Origin: Pseudomonas sp. MPC6
GTDB lineage: Bacteria > Pseudomonadota > Gammaproteobacteria > Pseudomonadales > Pseudomonadaceae
Direction: 5' to 3'
NCBI RefSeq assembly: GCF_006094435.1
Contig: NZ_CP034782.1
Span: forward strand, 62,001 to 126,000
DNA: 64,000 nucleotides
This document shows positions 24,575-33,119 of this stretch, piece by piece (the stretch's first letter is position 1; each line of letters starts with the position of its first letter). The position numbers were made by a program, and so were the translations under genes. Under the pieces are notes generated by a model. It was given only the letters and a program-made list of their open reading frames with translations. It was not told where the DNA came from and did not search any database.

Positions 24575-25423
24575 TCAGTCGAGCGCGATCAGGCGCAGGG
24601 CTTTGAGCGCCTTGCTGATCTGCGGGCGGTGGCGGTTCTTGCTGAGAAAGGAGACGAATACCGGCTGCTCGATCTGCGGGGCATCGCCCACCGGGAAGAA
24701 GTCGTGGCTATCGATGTATTGCTGCGCCAGGTCGGCTGGCAGGTAGGCCGCACCACCACGACTGCGCATGTATTCCACGCTCATCACCCCGAGCCCCATG
24801 GATACCGGCGCAAGCTGCAACTGCGGCAACAGCTCCCCATGCCGGGCTACGAAATACGGGCTCAAGGCGACGAACACGTAGTCCTCCGTCCTGACCTGGT
24901 CGAGCGTTTGTGGTCGCGACGAGACCATTACGAAGCGCTCGTTGAACAGGTGCTGGATCTCCAGCTCGGGGCGGTATTGCGGGGTGTAGATCACTGCTAT
25001 GTCCAGGTTGCCGAAGCTCAGTTCGTCGATCATGGTCTTCGAGTAGTCAGCCTCCACATGGATGGCAGTCTTGGGGAACTCCTGGCGCAGCCAGAACACC
25101 CACTTGCTGATCAGGCGCTGCCACAGGCTCACCTGGGTGGCGATGCGCAGCCGGCCCTGGTAGTCGCGCGGCATGCTGATGTCTTGGCGGGCCTGATTCC
25201 AGCACAGGCGCAGATTGGTGGCATAACTCTCGAAGCGTCGGCCTTCGGCCGTCAGCTCAGCGCCAGAACGTCCGCGGATGAACAGCTGGGCACCTATGGC
25301 CTCCTCCAGGCTGCGAATGCGCATGCTCACCGTGGACTGGGTGACGCACAGACGCGCGGCAGTGCGGTTGAAGTTTCGCGTTTCCGCCAGGTCGGCAAAG
25401 GTGTCCAGTAATTCGATCTTCAT
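24575..25423 (-). CDS. LysR-family transcriptional regulator
   Basis: The regulator has about 282 residues from ATG 25423 (MKIELLDTFADLAETRNFNR); the frame upstream is AT-rich and not protein-like. The N-terminal winged helix-turn-helix covers residues 1-60 (NRTAARLCVTQSTVSMRIRS) and the C-terminal effector domain follows. It is divergent from the amidohydrolase gene and lies upstream of the reductase-ABC row. It may control both, which fits the similar palindromes on its two sides. Confidence 0.85.
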   Translation of the reverse strand: MKIELLDTFADLAETRNFNRTAARLCVTQSTVSMRIRSLEEAIGAQLFIRGRSGAELTAEGRRFESYATNLRLCWNQARQDISMPRDYQGRLRIATQVSLWQRLISKWVFWLRQEFPKTAIHVEADYSKTMIDELSFGNLDIAVIYTPQYRPELEIQHLFNERFVMVSSRPQTLDQVRTEDYVFVALSPYFVARHGELLPQLQLAPVSMGLGVMSVEYMRSRGGAAYLPADLAQQYIDSHDFFPVGDAPQIEQPVFVSFLSKNRHRPQISKALKALRLIALD

Positions 25424-25590
25424 CGGCAGTATCCCAGGCAGGTAAATCAATCGTTATTTTGAATTTATACTGCATTATTAATTCATTATAAAAATTTAAA
25501 TCAAGCTCTTAGGATGGCAGTCATCACCCAGCCATGGTGGCCGGGGTCAGCGTTGACCTGCCACCGCGTATAACCACAGGAGCCTGAAAG
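25424..25590. promoter_or_regulatory. Divergent promoter region, LysR / amidohydrolase
   Basis: The gap of 167 bases is strongly AT-rich (25440-25502). It includes TCAATCGTTATTTTGAATT at about 25446, which shares a half-site and spacing with the palindrome at 24517. AGGAG precedes the amidohydrolase ATG. Confidence 0.45.
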
Positions 25591-26682
25591 ATGACCACGA
25601 TCATCGACTGCGATTGCCATAACTACTGGATGTCGGCGGAGGTGTTACTCCCCTACATGGACGGGATCTTCAAGGATTTCTTCATCCGCGGTGAACAGCC
25701 TGGTCCAGTCGGTGCCTTCCCGCATGGTCATCGGCCATGGCTGCATCCGGAGGGCTTCAAGCGTGCGGACATCAATCCGGCGACCCAAGAAGAGCACTAC
25801 AGCATCATGAAGGAGAAGCATCTCGATCGTTTCAACATCGACTATGCGATCCTCACCGGCGACGAGGCCCTTGAGGCCTCGACCCTGGCCAACCCCTATT
25901 ACGCAGCGGCGCTGGTGCGCGCTTACAACGACTGGATGGTCGACTTCTGGCTGCCCAAGGACCGGCGCCTTAAGGGCTCGTTGCTGATCAGCCCGACCGA
26001 CCCGCATGGCGCGGCCGCGGAAATCCGTCGCCTCGGAGGTCATCCGGATATCGTTCAGGTGCTGGCTTCCCATGGCTCCCAACGGCCTTATGGCGACCCC
26101 TTCTACCACCCCATATATGAAGCCTGTGCGGAGATGGGCTTGCCGTTTGCCATTCATCTGGGCGGACAGGGCGGGGTCAACAGCAACCCGATCGCCGCGG
26201 GGCCGACCACCTTCTTCTGGGAAACTCATGCACTGCTGCCGCAGTCGGCCATGACCCACGTGGCCAGCATGATCGCCCAGGGCGTGTTCGAGAAATGGCC
26301 GGACCTTTACTTCGTAGTCATCGAATGTGGCGTGGCCTGGGTGCCGGGCCTGCTCTGGCGCCTGGATGCCAACTACAAGGCGCTGCGCAAGGAAACGCCG
26401 TGGCTGAAGATGCTGCCCAGCGAGTACTTCAAGCGCAACATCCGTTTCACCACCCAGCCACTGGAGCAACCGGGCACCAAGGTCGAGCACCTGTGGGCGA
26501 TTCTCGAGGCAATGGACGGCGAGAACACCCTGCTGTTCGCCTCCGACTACCCGCACTGGGACTACGACAGCGTTGAATCCCTGCACATCCCGCCGCAGTG
26601 GCGCGACAGCATTCTCGGCGGAAACGCTCTGAAGGTTTACTCGCGCCTGCCCCAGCCCAAGCCCCTGGCCAAGACCGCCTGA
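25591..26682 (+). CDS. Amidohydrolase_2 family metal-dependent hydrolase
   Basis: A TIM-barrel hydrolase of 363 residues. Metal-site landmarks are IIDCDCHNYW at the N-terminus (Asp-x-His), PFAIHLGGQGG in the middle and LLFASDYPHWDYDS near the C-terminus. This family includes decarboxylases and hydrolases such as ACMSD. The substrate is unknown. It is followed after 16 bases by a Rieske ferredoxin, and then by a betaine-type binding protein, so it may act on a nitrogenous ring or amide from a betaine-like compound. Confidence 0.8.
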   Translation: MTTIIDCDCHNYWMSAEVLLPYMDGIFKDFFIRGEQPGPVGAFPHGHRPWLHPEGFKRADINPATQEEHYSIMKEKHLDRFNIDYAILTGDEALEASTLANPYYAAALVRAYNDWMVDFWLPKDRRLKGSLLISPTDPHGAAAEIRRLGGHPDIVQVLASHGSQRPYGDPFYHPIYEACAEMGLPFAIHLGGQGGVNSNPIAAGPTTFFWETHALLPQSAMTHVASMIAQGVFEKWPDLYFVVIECGVAWVPGLLWRLDANYKALRKETPWLKMLPSEYFKRNIRFTTQPLEQPGTKVEHLWAILEAMDGENTLLFASDYPHWDYDSVESLHIPPQWRDSILGGNALKVYSRLPQPKPLAKTA

Positions 26683-26698
26683 TAACGAGGAGAAGCCC

Positions 26699-27055
26699 AT
26701 GGATGCGAAAAAAGTTCTGGCCTGCAAGACCCATGAAGTCGCCACCGGCCAGCAGAAGATCGTCAAGCTCGGCAACCTGCCGGTCGGTATCTTCAACGTC
26801 GGCGGCGAATACCACGCCATGCTCAATGTCTGCCCACACCGCGGCGCGGCGCTCTGCGAAGGACCGCAATGCGGCACCACGCAGGAGACGGCGCACTACG
26901 AGTTCATCTACGGCAAGCAGGATGACCTGGTGCGCTGCGCTTGGCATGGCTGGGAATTCGAGATCAAGACCGGCGAGTTCATCGTCGACCGCAGCATCAA
27001 GGCCAAGACCTATCTGGTCAGCGTCGAGGGCGATGATCTCTACGTCCATCTCTGA
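26699..27055 (+). CDS. Rieske [2Fe-2S] ferredoxin
   Basis: The 118-residue protein consists of one Rieske domain. The iron-sulfur ligands are in CPHRGAALC and CAWHGWEFE, separated by about 44 residues, which is longer than the usual 15-20. The insert carries GPQCGTTQETAHYEFIYGK. This spacing resembles Rieske proteins of some ring-cleaving systems. It is co-transcribed with the amidohydrolase and could be an electron carrier for the GbcB-like reductase at 23332-24420, or a subunit of an oxygenase lying elsewhere. Confidence 0.82.
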   Translation: MDAKKVLACKTHEVATGQQKIVKLGNLPVGIFNVGGEYHAMLNVCPHRGAALCEGPQCGTTQETAHYEFIYGKQDDLVRCAWHGWEFEIKTGEFIVDRSIKAKTYLVSVEGDDLYVHL

Positions 27056-27119
27056 ACCCGCTCGGGGTGCCCGGAGCAGGGAGATCACGGCGGCCGGAAT
27101 GCCGCCGGAAGCACTCATG

Positions 27120-27150
27120 CCTTCGCCGCCCAAGGACGGCGCGGCGAAGG
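27120..27150 (+). terminator. GC-rich hairpin after the Rieske ferredoxin
   Basis: CCTTCGCCGC (27120-27129) pairs perfectly with GCGGCGAAGG (27141-27150). It lacks a T-run, so it may be a Rho-dependent or stabilising structure. Confidence 0.4.
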
Positions 27151-27173
27151 CGGCGGCATATGGAAAAGTCAGA

Positions 27174-27300
27174 CATTAGCCCAGCTTGGCCTTAGTGCAC
27201 GAATAGATCGTTTGTCAGCCCCCCCGCCAAGCCGCAGTCTTGGTCTGCATCCGGCCTGAGCCAAGCGCCCCCTAATGGCCGGGCGAGTTTCATTTCCGTC
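27174..27300 (+). promoter_or_regulatory. Conserved upstream element, copy 1
   Basis: The stretch starting CATTAG...GCTTGGCCTTAG and continuing GATCGTTTGTCAGCC is highly similar over about 125 bases to 29409-29535. Copy 1 precedes the binding-protein gene at 27358 and copy 2 precedes the dioxygenase gene at 29561, both in the same orientation. A common promoter and operator is the simplest reading. Confidence 0.7.
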
Positions 27301-27357
27301 GAAGTACTTCAGCGCTCTGCCCCTTTGCCACAACCTAAACTTCACGAGACCACAATA

Positions 27358-28302
27358 ATGAATAAAACAAATCGTATTGCTTTAGTGGCTCTTGCAATGA
27401 CACTCGGCGCCACCTCGTCCTGGGCCCAGGAAGCGCCTTCATGCCAGACCCTGCGCATGGCCGACGTCGGCTGGGTGGACAATGGCGCGATCAACGGCTT
27501 GTCCATGGCGGTGGCGGAGGGGCTGGGCTACCAAACTAAGGTTTCCACCCTGAGCCTGCCGATTATCCTGGCTTCCGTGCAGGATAAGAAAATAGACTTC
27601 TTCCTCGACTACTGGTCGCCGGCTTCTGATCCGATGTTCCAGCCGGCGGTCGCCAACAACAGCGTCACTCTGGCGGATAAACCCAACCTGGTCGGCGCCA
27701 GATTCACCCTAGCGGTGCCGAGCTACCTGGCCGCAGACGGTCTCAAGGACATGAGCGACATTGCCCGCTACAAAAATCAGCTCAAGGGCAAGATCTACGG
27801 TATCGAGTCCGGTGCCGGCGGCAACAAGCTGATCAAGACCATGATCAAGGAGAACCGCTACGACCTTGGCGACTTCGAACTGGTGGAGTCCAGCGAGGCG
27901 GCCATGCGCCTGCAAGTCGCGCGGGCGATCCGCAATAAGGAGCCGATCATTTTCCTCGGCTGGGCGCCGCACCCGATGAACCTGCAGTTCGAGATGACCT
28001 ACCTCAGCGGCGCCGACGACCTGTGGGGGCCGGACGGCGGCGCGGCCAAGGTGCACACGGTGATGGCCAACGACTACCAAACGCGCTGCCCGAACGCCGC
28101 CAAGCTGGTGAGCAACTTGAGGTTCGACGTCGCGATGGAGTCGCACATGATGGAGAAGATCATGAACAAGGAGCCGGCCGTGGACGCGGCCAAAAAACTG
28201 ATCGCCAAGAACCCGCATTGGCTGGACACCTGGCTGGAGGGCGTGACCACCTTCGACGGTCAGGATGGCAAGGCTGCGGTGATCAAGTACCTGAAGCTGT
28301 GA
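27358..28302 (+). CDS. Betaine/choline-type ABC substrate-binding protein
   Basis: The OpuAC-type periplasmic binding protein has 314 residues and a signal peptide (NRIALVALAMTLGATSSW, cleavage after AQA-like sequence). Landmarks are TLRMADVGWVDNGAINGL, KIDFFLDYWSPASDP, IYGIESGAGGNK and IFLGWAPHPMNLQF. It is a paralog of the caiX-like protein at 5926-6873. It has no permease or ATPase beside it. Sharing its upstream element with a gamma-butyrobetaine dioxygenase suggests that it binds gamma-butyrobetaine or carnitine. ATG 27358 is preceded by a weak ribosome site. Confidence 0.82.
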   Translation: MNKTNRIALVALAMTLGATSSWAQEAPSCQTLRMADVGWVDNGAINGLSMAVAEGLGYQTKVSTLSLPIILASVQDKKIDFFLDYWSPASDPMFQPAVANNSVTLADKPNLVGARFTLAVPSYLAADGLKDMSDIARYKNQLKGKIYGIESGAGGNKLIKTMIKENRYDLGDFELVESSEAAMRLQVARAIRNKEPIIFLGWAPHPMNLQFEMTYLSGADDLWGPDGGAAKVHTVMANDYQTRCPNAAKLVSNLRFDVAMESHMMEKIMNKEPAVDAAKKLIAKNPHWLDTWLEGVTTFDGQDGKAAVIKYLKL

Positions 28303-28315
28303 TCCGCTGAGCGTG

Positions 28316-28336
28316 CGCCGGGCCAAGCGCCCGGCG
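28316..28336. terminator. Hairpin between convergent genes
   Basis: CGCCGGGC and GCCCGGCG form a perfect 8-bp stem with a five-base loop, between the binding-protein gene and the convergent LysR gene. It could serve both. Confidence 0.5.
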
Positions 28337-28383
28337 TTCGCGCTGCCACAGCCAAACCCTCGGCTCGACGGACTGCCGTAGGC

Positions 28384-29349
28384 TCAGTCCTGACTGTGGC
28401 TCGCTAACCAGTCCCAGAGTTTCTTCGCCGGCTCGCGCAGTTGACGGCGCAACGGACGCACCAGCCAGAAACGGTCCGGCGTGCTCACGCACAGATCGAA
28501 CACCGGCACCAGGCCGAGGCGCACTTCACGCTGCCAACGCATGAATAGATTACGGTGCGCAAGGGCGATACCCATTCCTTGACGCGCCAGCTCCAGGGCC
28601 ATCACCTGAGTGTCGCAGCTGACCCGACGGGTTCGCCGCTCCAGCTCAGCCACACCCGCCGCCTGCAGCCAGGCGCGCCAACCGACGGCGAAGCCGACCG
28701 AGTGCAGCAGCGTCTCGCCTTCCAGATCCTCGGGGCGCTGCAGCCGAGCCGCCAATTCCGGCGCCGCTAGCACCACCATCTGCTCCTCGCCCTCGTCCAG
28801 CGCAATGCACTCCAGTTCGTCCCAATCGCCACGACCGTATCGGATCTCCATGTCGGCACCCTCGCTGCCAAAGTCGGTGCTCCAGAAGCCGCTGGCCAGG
28901 TGCAGAGCTACTTCGGGATGGGCCTTATGAAAAGTCACTAGGCGCGGCGCCAACCACGCCTGTTGCGCCAGCGGCGTGGCGCGCAAGGTGACCGGAGCAT
29001 CGCGCGACAGCCCGAAGACTTCGGCCGTACTGTCACGCATGCGCACGAAGGCAGACTGGATTGCAGGCAACCAAGCCTCGCCAGCCAGGGTCAGACTGAG
29101 ACTGCGCGGATGGCGCACGAAAAGCTGCTGGCCAAGGCGATCCTCGAGCAGGCGGATGCGCTGGCTGACCGCCGACTGGGTAATATTAAGCTCCCGGCCG
29201 GCGGCGGTGAAGCTCAAGGTTCGTGCCGCCACCTCGAAGGCCTCCAGCCAGAGTAAGGGTGGCAGGTCGTGGATCAGCCCGGGCCAATCCGGGTACTCCG
29301 GCATCGACCCGCCGGTTCTGGCCGAGGCGAGCCGCTGGGAATCGCTCAT
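28384..29349 (-). CDS. LysR-family (GcvA-type) transcriptional regulator
   Basis: A regulator of 321 residues. The winged helix-turn-helix is at about residues 38-90 (LSFTAAGRELNITQSAVSQR), followed by a GcvA-like effector domain (ADMEIRYGRGDWDELECIAL). It lies between the binding protein and the dioxygenase, divergent from the latter. The intergenic region holds ACTAAGCTATGCATTAGT (palindromic ends ACTAA/TTAGT, 29399-29416), a plausible binding site next to conserved element copy 2. It is the natural candidate to control both genes. Confidence 0.85.
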   Translation of the reverse strand: MSDSQRLASARTGGSMPEYPDWPGLIHDLPPLLWLEAFEVAARTLSFTAAGRELNITQSAVSQRIRLLEDRLGQQLFVRHPRSLSLTLAGEAWLPAIQSAFVRMRDSTAEVFGLSRDAPVTLRATPLAQQAWLAPRLVTFHKAHPEVALHLASGFWSTDFGSEGADMEIRYGRGDWDELECIALDEGEEQMVVLAAPELAARLQRPEDLEGETLLHSVGFAVGWRAWLQAAGVAELERRTRRVSCDTQVMALELARQGMGIALAHRNLFMRWQREVRLGLVPVFDLCVSTPDRFWLVRPLRRQLREPAKKLWDWLASHSQD

Positions 29350-29408
29350 GCTGAAGGTTCCTTGCTCAGGGACGATGCTGCCGAAGATAGCAGCATATGA
29401 CTAAGCTA

Positions 29409-29535
29409 TGCATTAGTTTGGCTTGGCCTTAGAGCACGAATTGATCGTTTGTCAGCCACCGGACCAAGCCCCACTCTTGTTCTGTACCGGGCATCAGCCG
29501 AATACGCCACGTCAGGGTCGGCCGGGCACCACTTT
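29409..29535 (+). promoter_or_regulatory. Conserved upstream element, copy 2
   Basis: It matches copy 1 (27174-27300), including GCTTGGCCTTAG, GCACGAAT and GATCGTTTGTCAGCC, before the dioxygenase start at 29561. The 5' edge overlaps the ACTAA-N8-TTAGT palindrome. Confidence 0.7.
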
Positions 29536-29560
29536 CATGCGCGCTTTAGCGGAGATAACA

Positions 29561-30790
29561 ATGAATACCAGCCTCCTTTCCTCAGGTGTCGCGGAAAACT
29601 TCAGCCAGCCGGTCGACATGAAGGAGTACGGCGCCTATGCCGCTTCTCTGCCGATCGTTGCCGCCAACTACACAGGCGCCTGCATCCAGATCGATTGGCA
29701 GGTGCTCGATTCGTTCGAAAGTGCCGCATTTCCGCTGCTGTGGTTGCGCGATCACTGCGCTTGCGACACCTGCCGGCACCCGCAGACCTACGAGCGCACC
29801 CAGTTCATCATCGATCTCGACCCCAACTGCCTAGAGGTGGCCCCGGCCATTAGCGTAAAGGGCGGGCATCTGGCGCTAATCTGGAGCGACGGTCATGCCA
29901 GCCGCTTCGATGCCGGCTGGCTGTATCAGCGGCGCCCGCAGCAGCAGGCCTGGCAGTCGAATATAGTGCCGGCGAACCAGGCCTGGGCGGAACACTTCAT
30001 CCCCCATCGCAGCGACTTCACCAAGTACATAGCCGGCGGCAGTGCTCGCCTGGCATGGCTGCATGCGCTGTGTCGCGACGGCTTCGCGATCCTGCAGAAC
30101 GGCCCCAGCGAGGGCGGCGAGATCGACCAGGTGGCCGCCACTATCGGCCCGATTCGCGCCAGCAACTTCGGCGGTCGCTTCGAGGTTTTCAGCAAGCCCA
30201 AGCCGAATAACGCAGCCTACACCGCCCTGGGCCTGGAGTTGCATACCGACCTGACCAACTGGAAGAATCCACCGGACATTCAGATGCTCTATTGCCTGGC
30301 CAACGACGCCCAGGGCGGAGAATCGATCTTCGCTGACGGCGTCGCCGTGGCAGAGGCCCTGCGCGAGCAGGATCCGGTGGCCTTCCGCCTGCTGGCCGAA
30401 ACGGTTATCGACTGCCGTTTCGCCGACGAGGAAAGTGACATAGTGGTACGCGCCACGGTGATCCATCTCGACGACAACGATCAGGTGATCGAGGTGCGCT
30501 TCAACAACTGGCTGCGCGACAGCCTGCGCCTGCCACCGGCGCAGATCATGCCCTGGTACCGCGCCTACCTGGCCTTCTGGAAGATTCTCCGCTCGCCCCG
30601 CTACCGTCTCGACCTGCGCTTAGCCGCCGGTGAAATGGTCGCTTTCGACAACCGCCGAGTCATGCACGGCCGCAAGAGCTTTGACCCGCAAACCGGACGC
30701 CGCCATCTGCAAGGCTGCTACGTCGACTACGACATGGTCGAGTCGGCCCTGCGGGTCACCGCACGCCAGGCCGGCGGCGCGGCGGTCTGA
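29561..30790 (+). CDS. Gamma-butyrobetaine dioxygenase (BBOX)
   Basis: The Fe(II)/2-oxoglutarate oxygenase has about 409 residues and hydroxylates gamma-butyrobetaine to L-carnitine. The N-terminal zinc-binding domain shows LWLRDHCACDTCRHPQT. The catalytic domain has the iron ligands in LGLELHTDLTNWKNPP (His-x-Asp) and the distal His and Arg in NRRVMHGRKSF and GRRHLQGCYVDYD. ATG 29561 (MNTSLLSSG) has GGAGAT upstream; the longer frame is not protein-like. Its product would feed the carnitine operon at 5.9-14.5 kb, linking the two blocks into one route. Confidence 0.88.
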   Translation: MNTSLLSSGVAENFSQPVDMKEYGAYAASLPIVAANYTGACIQIDWQVLDSFESAAFPLLWLRDHCACDTCRHPQTYERTQFIIDLDPNCLEVAPAISVKGGHLALIWSDGHASRFDAGWLYQRRPQQQAWQSNIVPANQAWAEHFIPHRSDFTKYIAGGSARLAWLHALCRDGFAILQNGPSEGGEIDQVAATIGPIRASNFGGRFEVFSKPKPNNAAYTALGLELHTDLTNWKNPPDIQMLYCLANDAQGGESIFADGVAVAEALREQDPVAFRLLAETVIDCRFADEESDIVVRATVIHLDDNDQVIEVRFNNWLRDSLRLPPAQIMPWYRAYLAFWKILRSPRYRLDLRLAAGEMVAFDNRRVMHGRKSFDPQTGRRHLQGCYVDYDMVESALRVTARQAGGAAV

Positions 30791-30809
30791 CAGCAAGCCC
30801 GGTTGCCGC

Positions 30810-31080
30810 ACACACCAGGCCGCCCAGCTTGTCATAGACCACACGGTTGGCCCGGGAAATGGCCTGCACAGGTAGTGGCCCGTCATGGGCTTCTCCACGT
30901 ACAGGGTGTGGACGCAGTGCGCGTCGAAGCCGGTCAGTGACATGGCACGCACGATCACCCGTTTGAGCGGATCGAGTGGACCCTTGAATTTTTTACAAGC
31001 GTTTTTTGAGCTGATCGGAATAGGTGTGCGGCCGCAACAAGACCCTGAAAGGGGGCGATATTGAGATCGAATGCAACACG
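30810..31080 (-). pseudogene. Type I restriction enzyme (HsdR) fragment
   Basis: The frame reads DPLKRVIVRAMSLTGFDAH and HTLYVEKPMTGH; after a frameshift it continues ISRANRVVYDKLGGLV. These are the conserved helicase motifs V-VI of HsdR. Only this internal piece remains and it is frameshifted, so it is dead. It shows that a restriction-modification locus once lay here. Confidence 0.75.
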
Positions 31081-31154
31081 CCAACCGCGATCAATCACCT
31101 GGTGGCGTAAGCCATCGCGCTAAAAGCGCAGTTGGACGAGGCGGAATCTTCGCG

Positions 31155-31980
31155 ATGAGTCCGCTCATGCTGAGTGCTACGGTGACGCAAGCGCTACCTT
31201 CGCTGATCAGCCAGGCCAGCGCGCAAGCTTGCGCTTTGTGAGCTCTTTACTGCGAACATCCGCAACCCAATATGCGGCAAGTTTATGTGCGCGCCGTGCG
31301 GGATTTCTGCACCTGGTGCGCCTCGGTGGGGGCCCCGATCATCGCGGTCAGCCCATTGCACGTGGCGATTTGGATCGAGCTACAAACGCTGAGCTTGACC
31401 GCCCCACGATTAAACAGCGGCTGGCCGCCATTCAACATCTATACGACTGGCCGGTGATCGGCCAGGTACTGCCGGTCAATCGGGCCGCCTCGGCGGGCGG
31501 TCCGAGTCTTCGTGCATGCGTCAGCAACACCCCGGTGCTCGCTCCCGCCAAAGCGCGGCAGCTGCTGGAGAGCATCGAGGTTAGTATGCCGAGCGGTTTG
31601 CGCGATCCCTCTCTGATCGCGTCAATGTTGTTTTCCTTTGCTCGGATCGGATCGGAGCGGAGCGGTCTTAGCCATGCGGGTCGAAGATGTCTACACGCGA
31701 AATCGACAGTTGTGGGTACGCCGACGATTGGGCGCGGTAACGGGCAGCTGACCCCACCGTCCTGCCGCAGGCTAATGCTCTATGGTGCGCCGGAAAGCCT
31801 TGGCCTCGAGACTCAGATCGGCAAGCACACCTTTCGAGCGACCGGGATTACGGCCTATCTAAAAACGCTGGTACCCACACGGCGGACATGTCCAATCATG
31901 CCTCGACCCGCACCACCCAGATGTACGACCGGCGCCGGGACGACATCAGCCTGGATTAGGTAGAGCGGATTCGGGTGTGA
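31155..31980 (+). pseudogene. Decayed tyrosine recombinase
   Basis: The gene starts MSPLMLSATVTQAL and is recognisable through RQVYVRAVRDFCTWCASVGA and TPVLAPAKARQLLESIEV. Its C-terminal end reads KHTFRATGITAYLK and SNHASTRTTQMYDRRRDD. These parts are spread over several frames with stops between them. Catalytic boxes are present but the frame is broken at least three times. It is an integrase remnant, perhaps from the element that carried the neighbouring hsdR piece. Confidence 0.8.
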
Positions 31981-32112
31981 GTCGCACCTAGTATCCTTCG
32001 ACGGAAATCCCACTCGTGTGCCTTCGGCACGCGCAGCGGCATAAACAGAGGGGCCTTTTCTTTTTACGCCTTCTATGGCCATTGAGGCTGAGAGAAAGCC
32101 TTCTCTGCACGT

Positions 32113-33024
32113 TTACCTACGGGCCTTTGGATCATCTTGGTGTTCTCTCAAAAACACTTTGAGTGCTTGCCAAACAGGGCTGTGGTAGCGCCTCGGGTGC
32201 CAGACGATGTAAAAAGACCGTGTAAGGTTCAGGTTGTTTTTCAACTCGATCAATGCGCCTCGAGCCAGTTCTTCTGCGACGCTGAGTCGGGGTAAGCAGG
32301 CCAGTCCGTATCCGCCTCTGACGGCTTCTTTGATTGCCTCATGCTGACCAAGCTCCATCCTGATTTTCAATTTCTGCGCGTGGCCTGCTATGGCCGATTC
32401 CAGTACCGAGCGGGTACCGGATCCGGCCTCGCGAACGATCCAGGCCTGACTGGCAATGCCGGCATCGTCAATTTTTCCGGTACTAGCCAGAGGATGTTCA
32501 CTGCCGCAGACGATGACCAGTTCATCGTCACACCAGTACTCGGCAACCAGCCGATCGTCCGTGCAGGGACCTTCAATCAGCCCAATGTCGGCTTCAAGTC
32601 GCGAGACATCAGACAACACCTCTTCGGTGTTTCGCAGGCGAGCTTGCAACTCAACGCCAGGGTGGAGGTCGCAGAAACGTCCAATCAACGACGGCACGAG
32701 ATAGGTGCCGATCGTTGCGCTGGCGCAAATCAATAAATTGCCCTGGATAAACCCATCGGGTTCCCGTGCGCTTTCAACAAAGCTCAGCAAACCGTCGAGC
32801 AGTGCTTCGGCCTGACTCAACAGTCGAAGGCCTGCATCCGTCAGAATAAGACGGCGGCCGGTTCGCTCAAACAGCGGCACATCCAAATGCCGTTCCAGAT
32901 CAGACAACGATTGGCTGGTCGCCGACTGGGAGAGGTTCAGCTTAAGTGCGGCAGCGCCGATTGCACCGACTTTGGCGACAGTGACATAGACCTGCAACTG
33001 CCGAAAGCTGACCCTAAAGTTCAT
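32113..33024 (-). CDS. LysR-family regulator, divergent from a YeiH-type gene
   Basis: The regulator has 303 residues with helix-turn-helix AIGAAALKLNLSQSATSQSL and a CysB/CbbR-like effector domain (LLICASATIGTYLVPSLIGR, SGTRSVLESAI). It resembles the YeiE/CbbR group, and the divergent gene is of the YeiH family, an arrangement found widely. It probably controls the divergent membrane protein through the palindrome at 33039-33060. Confidence 0.85.
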   Translation of the reverse strand: MNFRVSFRQLQVYVTVAKVGAIGAAALKLNLSQSATSQSLSDLERHLDVPLFERTGRRLILTDAGLRLLSQAEALLDGLLSFVESAREPDGFIQGNLLICASATIGTYLVPSLIGRFCDLHPGVELQARLRNTEEVLSDVSRLEADIGLIEGPCTDDRLVAEYWCDDELVIVCGSEHPLASTGKIDDAGIASQAWIVREAGSGTRSVLESAIAGHAQKLKIRMELGQHEAIKEAVRGGYGLACLPRLSVAEELARGALIELKNNLNLTRSFYIVWHPRRYHSPVWQALKVFLREHQDDPKARR

Positions 33025-33038
33025 TTCACTTTCTCCGA

Positions 33039-33060
33039 ATGGTTATATCGTTATAACCAT
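33039..33060. promoter_or_regulatory. Palindromic operator between LysR and YeiH-type genes
   Basis: ATGGTTATA, four bases, TATAACCAT: a perfect 9-bp inverted repeat, 15 bases from the LysR start and 60 from the divergent gene. It is well placed for repression of LysR and control of the divergent promoter. Confidence 0.7.
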
Positions 33061-33119
33061 TTTTTCTTTAGGAAGAAACAGGGCTAGTTTTGCGAAGTCG
33101 TCACAGAGGAGACAACTTC

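Noticed and set aside
25645-26880. Minus-strand open frame of 411 codons opposite the amidohydrolase
   Set aside because: Composition is that of an antisense shadow; the plus-strand frame has metal-site motifs and a ribosome site.
27325-27357. Earlier start for the binding protein at 27325
   Set aside because: The extra residues are hydrophilic and would spoil the signal peptide; ATG 27358 gives a normal one.
31984-32112. TTCG hairpin after the integrase remnant as a terminator
   Set aside because: The stem near 32013-32031 is real but no T-run follows closely, and no active gene ends there.
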